From assembly GCF_001265075.1 (NCBI RefSeq), contig NZ_LFKO01000002.1, forward strand, positions 660,592-724,591: 64,000 nucleotides of DNA, given 5' to 3'. The position numbers were made by a program, and so were the translations under genes. The notes beneath the pieces are model-generated. The model made no database searches, had not been told where the DNA came from, and was given only the letters and a program-made list of their open reading frames with translations. The DNA is from Salinicoccus sp. YB14-2 (GTDB lineage Bacteria > Bacillota > Bacilli > Staphylococcales > Salinicoccaceae). Below, in pieces: positions 42,707 to 52,099 of this stretch (the stretch's first letter is position 1; each line of letters opens with the position of its first letter).

Positions 42707-45229
42707 TTACTCATCGTTTTCTACTAATACGTTTCTCGGTTTGCTGCCGCTGGCAGGACCGATGATGCCGTTGGCCTCCAGGTCATCCACGAGTCGTGCA
42801 GCGCGGTTGTATCCGATACGGAACTGTCTCTGCAGAAGAGATGCACTCGCACGCTGCTCTTCGATGACGAACCATTTTGCATCCGGATATAGTTCATCCT
42901 CTGATTCGATTTCTTCTTTTTGAGGTTCTTTATTCATAATTGACTTCTCATAGTTCGCTTTCATCTGTGTGGTTATGAAATCGACTACATCCTGGACTTC
43001 ATTGTCTGATAGGAAGGCGCCCTGTACACGGAGCGGCTTGGATCTTCCTGAAGGGAGGAACAGCATGTCCCCTCTACCTAGCAGCTTCTCTGCCCCTTGA
43101 GAGTCGATGATCGTTCTTGAGTCGATTTGTGAACTCACGCTGAATGCAATTCTTGAAGGGATGTTCGCCTTGATGATACCTGTAATGACATTCACCGACG
43201 GTCTCTGGGTTGCGATGATCAGGTGGATTCCCGCTGCACGTGCCATCTGTGCAATTCTTGTAATGCTCGCTTCGACATCTTTTGAAGCCACCATCATCAA
43301 ATCTGCCAGCTCATCGATGATGACGACGATATAAGGCAGCTTCTGAACTTTCTCCGGATTGTCGCTTTCACGTTCCAGATATTGGTTGTAGGCTTCGATA
43401 TTTCTCGTATGGGAATGTGAGAACAGATCGTAGCGTCGTTCCATCTCGGAAACGATACGGTTCAGCGCATCGCTCGCCTTTTGAGGGTTCGTCACGACCG
43501 GCGACAACAGATGCGGAATGCCGTTGTAGACATTCAGCTCCACCATTTTAGGGTCGATCATCATCAGCTTGACCTCGTGAGGTTTCGCATTCATCAACAG
43601 ACTGACAATGATGCCGTTGATACAGACTGACTTCCCGCTGCCCGTCGCCCCTGCGACAAGCAGGTGAGGCATCTTGTTCAGCTCCGCAAGGATCGGTGCT
43701 CCGGATATATCTTTACCGAGCACCACTTCAAGCGGATTATCCGAAGATTTTCGCTTCAGTACTTCCCTTACTGTTACCATGCTCACCACGGAATTCGGCA
43801 CTTCGATGCCGACTGCCGATTTACCAGGAATCGGTGCTTCAATACGGATATCTTTGGCTGCAAGGCTTAAGGCAATATCATTTTGCAGATTGATGATTTT
43901 GCTCACTTTCACACCGATGTCCGGCTGCACTTCAAACTGTGTGACCGCCGGACCGATTCTGATTTTCGACACTTTCGCGTTAACCCCGAAGTTCTGCAGT
44001 GTTTCTTCCAGTATTTTACCCTGCTTTAAAACTTCCTTGTTATCCATCTTTTCTGAAACTTCCACATCATCCAAAATGCTGATGGAAGGCAGTTCATACT
44101 GTTTCAACTGTTTCAGCTCATCATCATCGAATTCTTCAACCGTGCTTTCACCTGTGGTTTCAACCGGAGCTAAGGTATCTGTAAAGTCTTCACTCTCATA
44201 TTCAATTTGCTGCGGTTCATCTTCAGCTTCCGCAATTTCAAGAGAACGCTCTCTGTCTGTTTCCGGTCTCTTTGGCCTTGCAGGTTCATCAGATGGATTC
44301 TCTTCAATCTCTTCCCTGATACCTTCATCGTCAGCAATGTTTCCGGAAAGTTCCTCCAGTGCTTCCTCATTAGCTGCTTCATCTTCACGCTCATAGCTGT
44401 ACATGTCTTCAATGATTGTCTCATCATGCGTAAAATCGTCCAATTGTTTCGGTTCAACATAAGCAATTTCGTCTGCCTTTGGATCTTTTTCAGGATTTTT
44501 ATTTGAAGGGATGGACTTTTTCTTTTTGGGCGTTTTCTCAGCACTACTGCTTTCAGCCGCCATTTTCTTTCTGTTGTCTTTAAGTCTGCCGACGCTTTCT
44601 GCAATGTTTTTATAAAGCCTTGCGAAAAGGCTGACAATGCCGAGTGCAATTGTTCTGATGACTTCAACGATTTTATTCGTATGGGCAGCCAATGAATCTG
44701 CGATGTTCCTATGGGTAATCATTAAAATGCTGAAATAAATGAATATTATGCTGAGAAGCAATGTACCGATCAGTGAAATGCCCGTAGAGGAAAATGCGAA
44801 CAGCAACTGTCCAAATACACCGCCGCCGAAGAATTCCGAATTGCCCGGCTCACGGATGACAGAAAATATCTCATTAAATGTAAAGTAGTTCTCTGTTCTC
44901 GGCTGGTTTGATAAAAATAAGATGGAATGCAGCAAGAACAACAGCCCGAACTGAAACAACAAATAACCGGACATGCGTTTAGTGAATGGTATTTTTTGTT
45001 CTCTGATCATGTAAATACCCGCTAAAATCGCAATAATATATGTAAAATAACGACTCGTTCCCAAAATATATGCAAAACTAGCATCTAAAAAAGCACCAAC
45101 TACTCCGAGTCGTAAAATTGCAATAATTATTATCACAATAAACGCAAATGTTAACAGTGAGTAATAAGTTTTGTTATTTTGTTTTTGTTTTTTTCTATGA
45201 GTTGTACTTTTTTTACGCTTTGAAGTCAT
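42707..45229 (-). CDS. ftsK: DNA translocase FtsK/SpoIIIE
   Basis: An 840-residue septal DNA pump. It has a basic N-terminal tail ([14 protein letters not shown]), four membrane helices (about 20-170), a charged Glu/Asp/Lys-rich linker (about 200-370), the RecA-like motor with GATGSGKSV and IDELADLM, and a C-terminal winged-helix gamma domain ([21 protein letters not shown]). The start at ATG 45229 follows GAGGAGTTTTT; the frame is open to 45265 but without a ribosome binding site. Confidence 0.96.
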   Translation of the reverse strand: MTSKRKKSTTHRKKQKQNNKTYYSLLTFAFIVIIIIAILRLGVVGAFLDASFAYILGTSRYFTYIIAILAGIYMIREQKIPFTKRMSGYLLFQFGLLFLLHSILFLSNQPRTENYFTFNEIFSVIREPGNSEFFGGGVFGQLLFAFSSTGISLIGTLLLSIIFIYFSILMITHRNIADSLAAHTNKIVEVIRTIALGIVSLFARLYKNIAESVGRLKDNRKKMAAESSSAEKTPKKKKSIPSNKNPEKDPKADEIAYVEPKQLDDFTHDETIIEDMYSYEREDEAANEEALEELSGNIADDEGIREEIEENPSDEPARPKRPETDRERSLEIAEAEDEPQQIEYESEDFTDTLAPVETTGESTVEEFDDDELKQLKQYELPSISILDDVEVSEKMDNKEVLKQGKILEETLQNFGVNAKVSKIRIGPAVTQFEVQPDIGVKVSKIINLQNDIALSLAAKDIRIEAPIPGKSAVGIEVPNSVVSMVTVREVLKRKSSDNPLEVVLGKDISGAPILAELNKMPHLLVAGATGSGKSVCINGIIVSLLMNAKPHEVKLMMIDPKMVELNVYNGIPHLLSPVVTNPQKASDALNRIVSEMERRYDLFSHSHTRNIEAYNQYLERESDNPEKVQKLPYIVVIIDELADLMMVASKDVEASITRIAQMARAAGIHLIIATQRPSVNVITGIIKANIPSRIAFSVSSQIDSRTIIDSQGAEKLLGRGDMLFLPSGRSKPLRVQGAFLSDNEVQDVVDFITTQMKANYEKSIMNKEPQKEEIESEDELYPDAKWFVIEEQRASASLLQRQFRIGYNRAARLVDDLEANGIIGPASGSKPRNVLVENDE

Positions 45230-45253
45230 AAAAACTCCTCTTTCGATTGATAA

Positions 45254-45278
45254 TGAGACTGCCAAAACGGCAGTCTCA
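45254..45278 (-). terminator. Hairpin between rnjB and ftsK
   Basis: TGAGACTGCC pairs with GGCAGTCTCA around AAAAC. On the minus strand the 3' side is only ATTATC, so it may be a weak terminator or an RNA-end stabiliser. Confidence 0.6.
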
Positions 45279-45285
45279 CTATAGT

Positions 45286-46962
45286 TTATATTTCAGATAT
45301 GATTGGTATGATCATCGGGCGGCGTTTTGTACTGTCATATAAGTACTTGCCTAAATCATCACGGATGCCTTGCTTGATTGTACTCCAATCCAGTTTCTTT
45401 TCCATCAGTGCGTCATTGACAATGTCAGTCACTCTGCTCTCTGCTTCATTCAACAGATCCTCGCTCTTTTTGACGTAGACAAAACCGCGTGACTGGAGTT
45501 CCGGTCCTGCAACGATTTTACGTTCGACAGGATCGATTGTGATGACCGCGATGAAAATGCCGTCTTCACTTAAAAGACGTCTGTCTCTGAGTACGATGTT
45601 GCCGACGTCTCCGACGCCGCTGCCATCTATCAGAGTATTTCCTGCCGTCACCTTTTCGGCACTGATCATTGTATCGCCGTCATATGATGCAACGTCACCT
45701 TTTTCAAGTAAAAAGATATTTTCAGGCGCAACACCGGTTTCCGCTGCGAGTTTTGCGTGTGCAATCTGCATTTTAAACTCGCCCTGGACTGGTATGAAGT
45801 ACTTCGGCTTCATGACATTGAGCATCATTTTCAATTCCTCGCCGAGACCATGGCCTGAAGCATGAGTATTTTGTGAAGGCGTAACAACATTCGCGCCCGC
45901 TTTCACTAAGTCGTTCAATGTGCTGTATAGAATAACTTCCATATTTGAAGACGGTGTCGTCAAAATAAAGACCGTATCGCCTTCTTTAATGTTCGTTACA
46001 TCGTGGCTGCCTCTTGACATCTGTCCCAGCGCCTCGATTGGTTCACCCTGGGATCCGGATGCGATGATGACCGTCTCATTTTTAGGGTAGTCTTTAATCT
46101 CATGAATCGGAACCAGCAGTCCGTCGGGAATATCGAAGTAGCCAAGGTTTCTCGCCGTTTTGAATGAACTTTCCAAAGTACGCCCCAAAAATGAAACTTT
46201 GCGCTTTGTCTTTACAGCATTGTTGATTACCTGCTGGATTCTGACAAAGTTGGAAGCGTAGCAGGACACGATGATGCGTCCGTTCGCTTTATAGAACCCA
46301 TCCAATATCTGCTCTTCCACCACATTCTCTGCGGTATTGTACCCGGGTTTCTCTGCCTCTGTAGAATCACTGATCAACGCCAGCACACCATCCGGCCCTG
46401 CCACATCATACATTTTCGCCATGTTGTAGCGGTAGTCACCGGTCAAACTCTGGTCGAATTTAAATTCACCGGTATAGACGATGTTGCCATATTTCGTTTC
46501 AAGGCTCACACCGTATGCATCTGGAATGCTGTGACTCACTTCAAAAAAGTTCATCGCAACGTTTTTAAATTTCATTTTTGACTTGCTGTTTATCGTATAA
46601 AACTTGATTTTTTTATTGACGCCCTTCTGTTTGAGGCGGTCCTTGACCAGTGCCAATGTTAATTTAGAGCCGTAGATGGGCACATTCAATTCACCGACAA
46701 TGTAAGGAACAGCGCCGATGGCATCTTCATGTCCATGGCTTAGAAAAATTCCTTTTAATTTATTCTTATTTTCTTTTATATAAGAAATATCAGGTATGAC
46801 AACATCCACACCTAACATTTCATCTTCCGGAAACATCAGTCCTGCATCTAAAATGAACATCTCATCATCCACTTCGACGACATACATATTTTTGGCAATC
46901 TCGCCAACGCCGCCGAGCGGAATGATTTTGATATTTCCTGCCTCTGTTTTTGCTGAATTCAA
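45286..46962 (-). CDS. rnjB: Ribonuclease J2
   Basis: A 558-residue beta-CASP metallo-beta-lactamase RNase. The N-terminal metal motif is SHGHEDAIG: His76 and His78 are present, but the final His of HxHxDH is Ala81, as expected of a J2 paralogue with reduced catalysis that partners J1. The beta-CASP insert and C-terminal domain ([20 protein letters not shown]) are present. It starts at TTG, 7 bases after TTAGGAGG; the frame extending to a GTG at 46983 lies in the preceding gene. Gene order pnp-orf85-rnjB-ftsK suggests an RNA-decay operon. Confidence 0.92.
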   Translation of the reverse strand: MNSAKTEAGNIKIIPLGGVGEIAKNMYVVEVDDEMFILDAGLMFPEDEMLGVDVVIPDISYIKENKNKLKGIFLSHGHEDAIGAVPYIVGELNVPIYGSKLTLALVKDRLKQKGVNKKIKFYTINSKSKMKFKNVAMNFFEVSHSIPDAYGVSLETKYGNIVYTGEFKFDQSLTGDYRYNMAKMYDVAGPDGVLALISDSTEAEKPGYNTAENVVEEQILDGFYKANGRIIVSCYASNFVRIQQVINNAVKTKRKVSFLGRTLESSFKTARNLGYFDIPDGLLVPIHEIKDYPKNETVIIASGSQGEPIEALGQMSRGSHDVTNIKEGDTVFILTTPSSNMEVILYSTLNDLVKAGANVVTPSQNTHASGHGLGEELKMMLNVMKPKYFIPVQGEFKMQIAHAKLAAETGVAPENIFLLEKGDVASYDGDTMISAEKVTAGNTLIDGSGVGDVGNIVLRDRRLLSEDGIFIAVITIDPVERKIVAGPELQSRGFVYVKKSEDLLNEAESRVTDIVNDALMEKKLDWSTIKQGIRDDLGKYLYDSTKRRPMIIPIISEI

Positions 46963-46979
46963 AACTTTACCTCCTAATA

Positions 46980-47237
46980 TCACTTGAACGTGGCATGGTA
47001 ATGCTTGCCATCAATCGTAATGTGAGTGAGCGCCACGTTCTTAGTATCATATCTTGTCTCCTGAACATTACGAAGCTCCAAATGATCGATATTTCTGTCA
47101 TTGTCAGGCAGCTCTTTCAAATATGTTCCCAAATTCAAATCTTCAAAAATGATTTTCACTTCATGATTTTCTTTAATTCTAAGCTGGCCTTCAATGTCAA
47201 ATTTCCTGTCATTCAAAATTAAAGTATCAAAAATCAT
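46980..47237 (-). CDS. Uncharacterised 85-residue protein between pnp and rnjB
   Basis: I do not recognise this protein. It appears beta-rich (alternating hydrophobic strands [43 protein letters not shown]) with no membrane segment or cysteine. The start ATG overlaps the pnp stop (TAAATAATG region) and the stop overlaps the rnjB leader, so it is tightly coupled to both. It is not the RNA [17 protein letters not shown] subunit, which is shorter, of different sequence and normally next to rnjA. Position alone suggests a link with RNA degradation. Homologues in related genera would settle whether it is lineage-specific. Confidence 0.7.
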   Translation of the reverse strand: MIFDTLILNDRKFDIEGQLRIKENHEVKIIFEDLNLGTYLKELPDNDRNIDHLELRNVQETRYDTKNVALTHITIDGKHYHATFK

Positions 47238-49360
47238 TATTTATCCTCCTGTTTGTTGTCCTCCATCATCGCTTTTCTGGAAGCATTCACACGTCCCTGA
47301 TTATCGATATTGATCACTTTCACTAGGAACTGATCACCGATTTTTGCAACGTCTTCAACATTTTTAATATGTTTTGTATCCATATTGGAAATATGCACTA
47401 AAGCATCTTTGCCCGGGAATATCTGAACGAAAGCACCGAATTTCTCAATACGTTTCACTTCACCCATATAGACCTGGCCGACTTCGGCAACACGTGTCAA
47501 ATCTTCAATGATTTTTTTAGCTTTGGCAATCATCTCGGGATCACTGTGTCCGATGTAGACGGTACCGTCCTGTTCAATATCCAGTTTGGCGCCTGTTTCA
47601 TCAATGATCTCATTAATCTTTTTACCACCCGGTCCAATAACATCACGGATTTTATCCGGCTTGATTTTCATGACTTCGACTTTCGGCGCATATCGGGATA
47701 ATGTTTCCCTCGGCTCGCTGATTGTTGAAATCAGATTGTCGAGTATCGCAAGTCTGCCAAGTCTCGCCTGCTCAAGCGCTTCTTTTAAAATGCTCTCACC
47801 GAGACCGTCAATCTTGATATCCATCTGAATGGCAGTAATGCCTTTTTCAGACCCTGCCACTTTAAAGTCCATATCTCCAAGTGCATCTTCCATACCCTGG
47901 ATGTCGGATAAGATTGTATAGTTGTCATCTTTTTTAACCATACCCATCGCAATACCTGCAACAGGTGCCTTGATTGGCACACCTGCATCCATCAATGCGA
48001 GTGTTGAGGCACAGATTGATGCCTGTGAAGAGGAACCGTTCGATTCAAGCACTTCGGAAACGACACGGATTGTGTATGGGAATTCTTCAGCACTCGGTAT
48101 CACCTGCAGAAGTGCACGCTCGCCCAGTGCACCATGACCGATTTCACGACGTCCCGGTCCACGGATCGGTCCTGTTTCACCGACTGAGAAATGCGGGAAA
48201 TTATACTGGTGCATGTAACGTTTCTGTTCTTCGTCACCAAGACCGTCGATAATCTGATATTCACCCAGACCGCCGAGCGTTGCTATAGTCAATGCCTGTG
48301 TCTGGCCACGGGTAAATAAACCGGAACCGTGTGCTCTGGGCAGAAGCCCGATTTGTGAATCAAGCGGTCTGATTTCATCAGGCTTACGGCCGTCAGGACG
48401 GAGTTTCTCCTCTGTGATGAGTCGGCGTACTTCCGCTTTCAGCAGTTCATCGATTATGCTGCCCGCTTCTTTGATTGTATCTTCATAGTTCTCACTTTCT
48501 TCATCGAAAGTTTCGAGTATGCTGTCTTTTGCATTTGTAATGCCTTCTTCACGTGTTTGTTTGTCGACTTCCTGAATCGCATCATACAAACCATGGGATT
48601 TCACTTTTTCTTCGATATCGCTTCTTAAGCCTTCGATTTCTTCTTCCAAATCCGCACCATGCTTTTCAGGCTGGATTTCTGCAACGATTTCCTCCTGGAA
48701 AGTGACCAGTTTCTTAATTTCTTCATGACCGAACAGGATCGCTTCAAGCATGACATCCTCAGTCACTTCTTTCGCACTTGATTCAACCATGTTGACAGCA
48801 TCTTTGGTACCTGCAACCTGCAGATCCAAATCGGAGTTTTCCATTTCTTCAGCTGAAGGATTGATGATGAATTTTCCGTCAACCAATCCGACTGTTACAC
48901 CGGCAATAGGCCCTTCAAACGGAATATCACTTACACTGAGGGCAAGTGAAGAGCCAAGCATTGCTGCCATCTGCGGTGAAGCATCCGGATCTACAGACAA
49001 CACCATCGAGATGACCTGAACATCTCTTCTGTATCCTTCGGGGAACAGTGGACGGATCGGACGGTCGATCAGACGACTTGTCAATGTCGCCTCTTCACTC
49101 GGTCTGCCTTCACGCTTATTGAAACCTCCGGGAATTTTTCCTGCTGCATATAATTTTTCTTCGTATGCTACTGTTAAAGGGAAAAAGCCGATGTCTTTAG
49201 GGCCCTTTGATGCTGTGGCTGTTGACAATACAACGGTATCACCGTATCTGATGAGTACTGAACCGCTGGCCTGCTTTGCCATTTCACCATATTCAACTAT
49301 TAAATCATGTTTACCCATTGTTGTTTTATATATCTTTTTTTCTGATCCTGTCATGTGCAA
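47237..49360 (-). CDS. pnp: Polyribonucleotide nucleotidyltransferase (PNPase)
   Basis: A 707-residue 3'-5' phosphorolytic exoribonuclease. It has two RNase PH domains with an all-helical linker, the catalytic region [23 protein letters not shown] (the second RNase PH core), KH domain ([11 protein letters not shown]) and S1 domain ([20 protein letters not shown]). AGGAG is 6 bases before a TTG (49360) and 12 before an ATG (49354), so the start is probably the TTG. It follows rpsO, and the rpsO terminator separates them by 100 bases. Confidence 0.97.
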   Translation of the reverse strand: MHMTGSEKKIYKTTMGKHDLIVEYGEMAKQASGSVLIRYGDTVVLSTATASKGPKDIGFFPLTVAYEEKLYAAGKIPGGFNKREGRPSEEATLTSRLIDRPIRPLFPEGYRRDVQVISMVLSVDPDASPQMAAMLGSSLALSVSDIPFEGPIAGVTVGLVDGKFIINPSAEEMENSDLDLQVAGTKDAVNMVESSAKEVTEDVMLEAILFGHEEIKKLVTFQEEIVAEIQPEKHGADLEEEIEGLRSDIEEKVKSHGLYDAIQEVDKQTREEGITNAKDSILETFDEESENYEDTIKEAGSIIDELLKAEVRRLITEEKLRPDGRKPDEIRPLDSQIGLLPRAHGSGLFTRGQTQALTIATLGGLGEYQIIDGLGDEEQKRYMHQYNFPHFSVGETGPIRGPGRREIGHGALGERALLQVIPSAEEFPYTIRVVSEVLESNGSSSQASICASTLALMDAGVPIKAPVAGIAMGMVKKDDNYTILSDIQGMEDALGDMDFKVAGSEKGITAIQMDIKIDGLGESILKEALEQARLGRLAILDNLISTISEPRETLSRYAPKVEVMKIKPDKIRDVIGPGGKKINEIIDETGAKLDIEQDGTVYIGHSDPEMIAKAKKIIEDLTRVAEVGQVYMGEVKRIEKFGAFVQIFPGKDALVHISNMDTKHIKNVEDVAKIGDQFLVKVINIDNQGRVNASRKAMMEDNKQEDK

Positions 49361-49421
49361 TATTCTCTCCTTAGTATGACTACTTATTAATAATCATATC
49401 ACTTTTACTTTAAAATATATA

Positions 49422-49452
49422 TAAAAAAAGGCATATCCTTTTAGGATATGCC
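49422..49452 (-). terminator. Terminator between rpsO and pnp
   Basis: GGCATATCCT (49430-49439) pairs with AGGATATGCC (49443-49452) and is followed by seven T on the minus strand. It is strong and located just after rpsO, so pnp may depend on read-through or its own promoter. Confidence 0.9.
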
Positions 49453-49460
49453 ACATGTGA

Positions 49461-49730
49461 TTAACGGCGCAAGCCAAGCTTTCCGATTAATTCACGGTAT
49501 CTATGAACATCTTTTCCACGAAGGTAAGTCAGTAAATGTTTACGACGACCAACCATCTTCAAAAGACCACGTCTTGAGTGATGATCTTTCTTGTGCATTT
49601 TCAAATGCTCGTTCAATGAGTTAATCTCATCTGTCAGTACAGCAATCTGTACTTCCGGAGAACCTGTATCTGTTTCGTGTACGCGGTACTCCTGAATCAG
49701 TTCATTTTTGCGTTCTTGTGTAATAGCCAT
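49461..49730 (-). CDS. rpsO: 30S ribosomal protein S15
   Basis: An 89-residue ribosomal protein that nucleates 30S platform assembly at the 16S central domain. Signature residues: [36 protein letters not shown] follows AAAGGAGGCG, with a leader of about 75 bases from its own promoter. The length is normal. Confidence 0.99.
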   Translation of the reverse strand: MAITQERKNELIQEYRVHETDTGSPEVQIAVLTDEINSLNEHLKMHKKDHHSRRGLLKMVGRRKHLLTYLRGKDVHRYRELIGKLGLRR

Positions 49731-49732
49731 TA

Positions 49733-49787
49733 AGAAACGCCTCCTTTAATATTATTCACCTGTATCCGAGCAACAGTTGGAGTTTCT
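49733..49787 (-). promoter_or_regulatory. rpsO leader with possible Shine-Dalgarno-sequestering stem
   Basis: In minus-strand RNA, GUUUCU (49738-49733), just after the AAAGGAGGC ribosome site, can pair with AGAAAC (49787-49782), and GGA of the site with UCC (49781-49779). This would occlude translation start. S15 leaders in several bacteria autoregulate by binding such structures; this case is an inference. Confidence 0.4.
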
Positions 49788-49813
49788 GAAAGCCAAGATA
49801 AGGTACTCAAACC

Positions 49814-49842
49814 ATTATACACATCTCAGTCTATATCTTCAA
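49814..49842 (-). promoter_or_regulatory. rpsO promoter
   Basis: TTGAAG (49837-49842), a 17-bp spacer and TATAAT (49814-49819) on the minus strand, with TG at the extended -10 position. It overlaps the 3' end of ribF. Confidence 0.75.
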
Positions 49843-50770
49843 GTAGTTTTATCGCGTCGTTACGATCTATTTCCATCTGGTCAACAAGCTCATCCACACC
49901 ATCAAACTTCACTTCGCCGCGGATATAATTATGGAAATAGATGGTTACCGACTCACCGTAAATACTCTCATTGAAATCAAAGAGGTGCACTTCGATGATC
50001 GGTTTGCTTATATCATCATGGAAAGTCGGTTTCACACCGATATTGCCGACCCCTTTATGAATCTCATCTGTTGAATGCACTTTGAGAGTTACGGAATAAA
50101 CACCATTTTTAGGCAGGAAGTATCTGAAATCCGCTTCAATATTTGCTGTCGGGAAACCGATTGTACGACCGCGCTTTTCACCCTGAACCACTACGCCTGA
50201 GATCGTGTATGTGCGGCCGATCAGTTGATTCGCCTCTTCAAGCTGACCGTTTGCAAGACTTGAGCGGATCTGTGTCGTCGACACTTTTTCATCAGTAAAG
50301 GCATATTTACCGACAATGGTCGTGTTAAATTCATCATATTCAGTTAAATTGGTCGTATTGCCTCTGCCTTTTGCACCGTATGTATAATCGAATCCTGAAA
50401 TCAGTTCTTTTACGTTCGCGCCGATGATATACTTTTTGACAAATTCATCCGGTTCCAGTTTTGCAAGCTTACTTGAGAAGTTTATGATGAAGACGTAATC
50501 AACCCCCATGGATTCAAACATTTCCAATTTGATTTCAAGCGGAGTCAGATATGTCGTTCTCTGAAATTTCGGATTCAACACCACCGACGGATGCGGATCA
50601 AATGTCATAATCCCTTTTTTAAGATTTTTTTCTTCAGCAATTTTATTCATTCTGTTGATCACTTTTAAATGTCCGCGGTGAAGACCATCAAAAAAACCGA
50701 TCGCCGTTGCGCTCTGTTCCAACTTTTCAATCACCGTATCATCTGTATAATTCAGTTGAATAATCTCCAT
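49826..50770 (-). CDS. ribF: Bifunctional riboflavin kinase / FAD synthetase (RibF)
   Basis: A 314-residue enzyme converting riboflavin to FMN and FAD. The N-terminal nucleotidyltransferase domain has GFFDGLHRGH (about 25-34). The C-terminal kinase domain contains GRTIGFPTANIE (about 199-210) and NGVYSV. ATG has AAGAGGCGATTGTA upstream. It lies 16 bases after truB; no FMN riboswitch is seen. Confidence 0.96.
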   Translation of the reverse strand: MEIIQLNYTDDTVIEKLEQSATAIGFFDGLHRGHLKVINRMNKIAEEKNLKKGIMTFDPHPSVVLNPKFQRTTYLTPLEIKLEMFESMGVDYVFIINFSSKLAKLEPDEFVKKYIIGANVKELISGFDYTYGAKGRGNTTNLTEYDEFNTTIVGKYAFTDEKVSTTQIRSSLANGQLEEANQLIGRTYTISGVVVQGEKRGRTIGFPTANIEADFRYFLPKNGVYSVTLKVHSTDEIHKGVGNIGVKPTFHDDISKPIIEVHLFDFNESIYGESVTIYFHNYIRGEVKFDGVDELVDQMEIDRNDAIKLLEDID

Positions 50771-50786
50771 TACAATCGCCTCTTAA

Positions 50787-51704
50787 CTATAGTTTATTGA
50801 ACATCTTATATGGTTTCAGCTCGTCTGCCTTTTCGGGATGCTGATGATACATTCCAATAGGTTTTCCATCTTTTAAAAATACAATATAACTGTCTTTCTG
50901 GCTAACCATTTCCATAATATCAGATTTGATCAGTTTCTGCCCATGCTGTACTTTAAAAAGCAGCTGTTCATCATCAATCTCCAATAGATTTTCTTCACAG
51001 ACTATATCTTTAAGCGGCTGAAGATATTCTTCCTTTTTATCATCTTCGAGCGTTCTGAGCCCCTCCAGAGTAACCGTGTCACTGATATTGAAGCCGCACG
51101 AGGCGGTTCTGATCAGTCCGGACATGTGTGCGGGCACTCCGAGTGCTCGTCCGATGTCAACAGCGAGTGTGCGGATATATGTCCCTTTCGAACAGGTCAC
51201 ATCAATGTTGAATTTGACAGTATTACCATCAAATTCGATTTCACCGGTTCTTTCAATCTGTCTAATAAAGACCGTTTTGACAGGGCGCTCAACCGCTTCA
51301 CCGCTTCTTGCATACTCATACAATTTTTTACCGGCCACCTTGACCGATGAATATAAAGGCACCTGCTGATTGTATTCGCCAATAAAGGACTGGAGTGTCA
51401 TATCGACCGCCTCATCCGGCAATCGCTCCATCTCCAGCGTGTCCGTCACATCTCCTGAAGCATCTTCGGTTTCGGTTGAAATTCCGAGTGTCACTTCAGC
51501 ACTGTAGGATTTATCTTTGATCTGCATATACTCTGTCAGTTTTGTTGCTTCTCCGACGACGATCGGCAGCACGCCTGTCACATCCGGGTCGAGAGTGCCG
51601 GTGTGGCCCACTTTTTTCATATGTAATATTTTACGCATTTTATAAACGACATCATGGCTCGTCAACCCTTTTTCCTTAAATATCGGAAATACACCATTAT
51701 ACAT
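50787..51704 (-). CDS. truB: tRNA pseudouridine-55 synthase TruB
   Basis: A 305-residue enzyme making pseudouridine 55 in the T-loop of tRNAs. Motif II with the catalytic Asp is GTLDPDVTGVLP (about 38-49). KSYSAEVTLG and CSKGTYIRTLAVDIG also match. I set the start at ATG 51704 with AGGTGATAAAA upstream; the GTG at 51713 is inside that site. The gene is in the infB-rbfA-truB-ribF set of translation genes. Confidence 0.96.
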   Translation of the reverse strand: MYNGVFPIFKEKGLTSHDVVYKMRKILHMKKVGHTGTLDPDVTGVLPIVVGEATKLTEYMQIKDKSYSAEVTLGISTETEDASGDVTDTLEMERLPDEAVDMTLQSFIGEYNQQVPLYSSVKVAGKKLYEYARSGEAVERPVKTVFIRQIERTGEIEFDGNTVKFNIDVTCSKGTYIRTLAVDIGRALGVPAHMSGLIRTASCGFNISDTVTLEGLRTLEDDKKEEYLQPLKDIVCEENLLEIDDEQLLFKVQHGQKLIKSDIMEMVSQKDSYIVFLKDGKPIGMYHQHPEKADELKPYKMFNKL

Positions 51705-51727
51705 TTTTATCACCTGTAATAAGTTAA

Positions 51728-51754
51728 AATGGCAAACCGTACCGGTTTGCCATT
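51728..51754. terminator. Hairpin between rbfA and truB
   Basis: AATGGCAAACCG (51728-51739) pairs with CGGTTTGCCATT (51743-51754). On the minus strand it is followed by only TTTT, so partial termination inside the nusA-ribF operon is likely rather than full stop. Confidence 0.65.
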
Positions 51755-51758
51755 ATTT

Positions 51759-52094
51759 TTATTTATCTTTGATTTCGTTGAGCAGTGACTCGATTTTATT
51801 GCCGTATTCTATCGAACTGTCATATTTAAATTCAAGTTCCGGCGCTTTTCTCAATCGGATTTCTTTAGCCACTTCGGAACGGATCAGGCCTTTTGCCCGG
51901 TCCAGTCCTTCTGCAACCTGTTCTTTATTATCGTTTAAAGAAGTATAGTAAATTGTTGCCGTTTCAAGTTCTTTTGTCACTTCGACTTCTGTGACCGTTA
52001 CCATGCCGATATCACTGTCATCCACTTTGGTTCTTAAAGCTTCACTGACCACTTTCTTTACTTCTTCAGCGACTCTTTCGTTTCTGTTAGACAT
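51759..52094 (-). CDS. rbfA: Ribosome-binding factor A
   Basis: A 111-residue KH-like protein needed for late 30S maturation and cold adaptation. Conserved features: SNRNERVAEEVKKVVSEAL at the N terminus, VTEVEVTKELETATIYYT, and IRLRKAPELEFKYDSSIEYG. ATG has AAAGGTGATTTAG upstream; 5 bases after infB. Confidence 0.97.
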   Translation of the reverse strand: MSNRNERVAEEVKKVVSEALRTKVDDSDIGMVTVTEVEVTKELETATIYYTSLNDNKEQVAEGLDRAKGLIRSEVAKEIRLRKAPELEFKYDSSIEYGNKIESLLNEIKDK

Positions 52095-52099
52095 CTAAA

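Noticed and set aside
43674-44396. 240-codon plus-strand frame opposite ftsK
   Set aside because: It is Ser-rich shadow coding from the Glu/Asp-rich linker and motor of FtsK, without a ribosome site.
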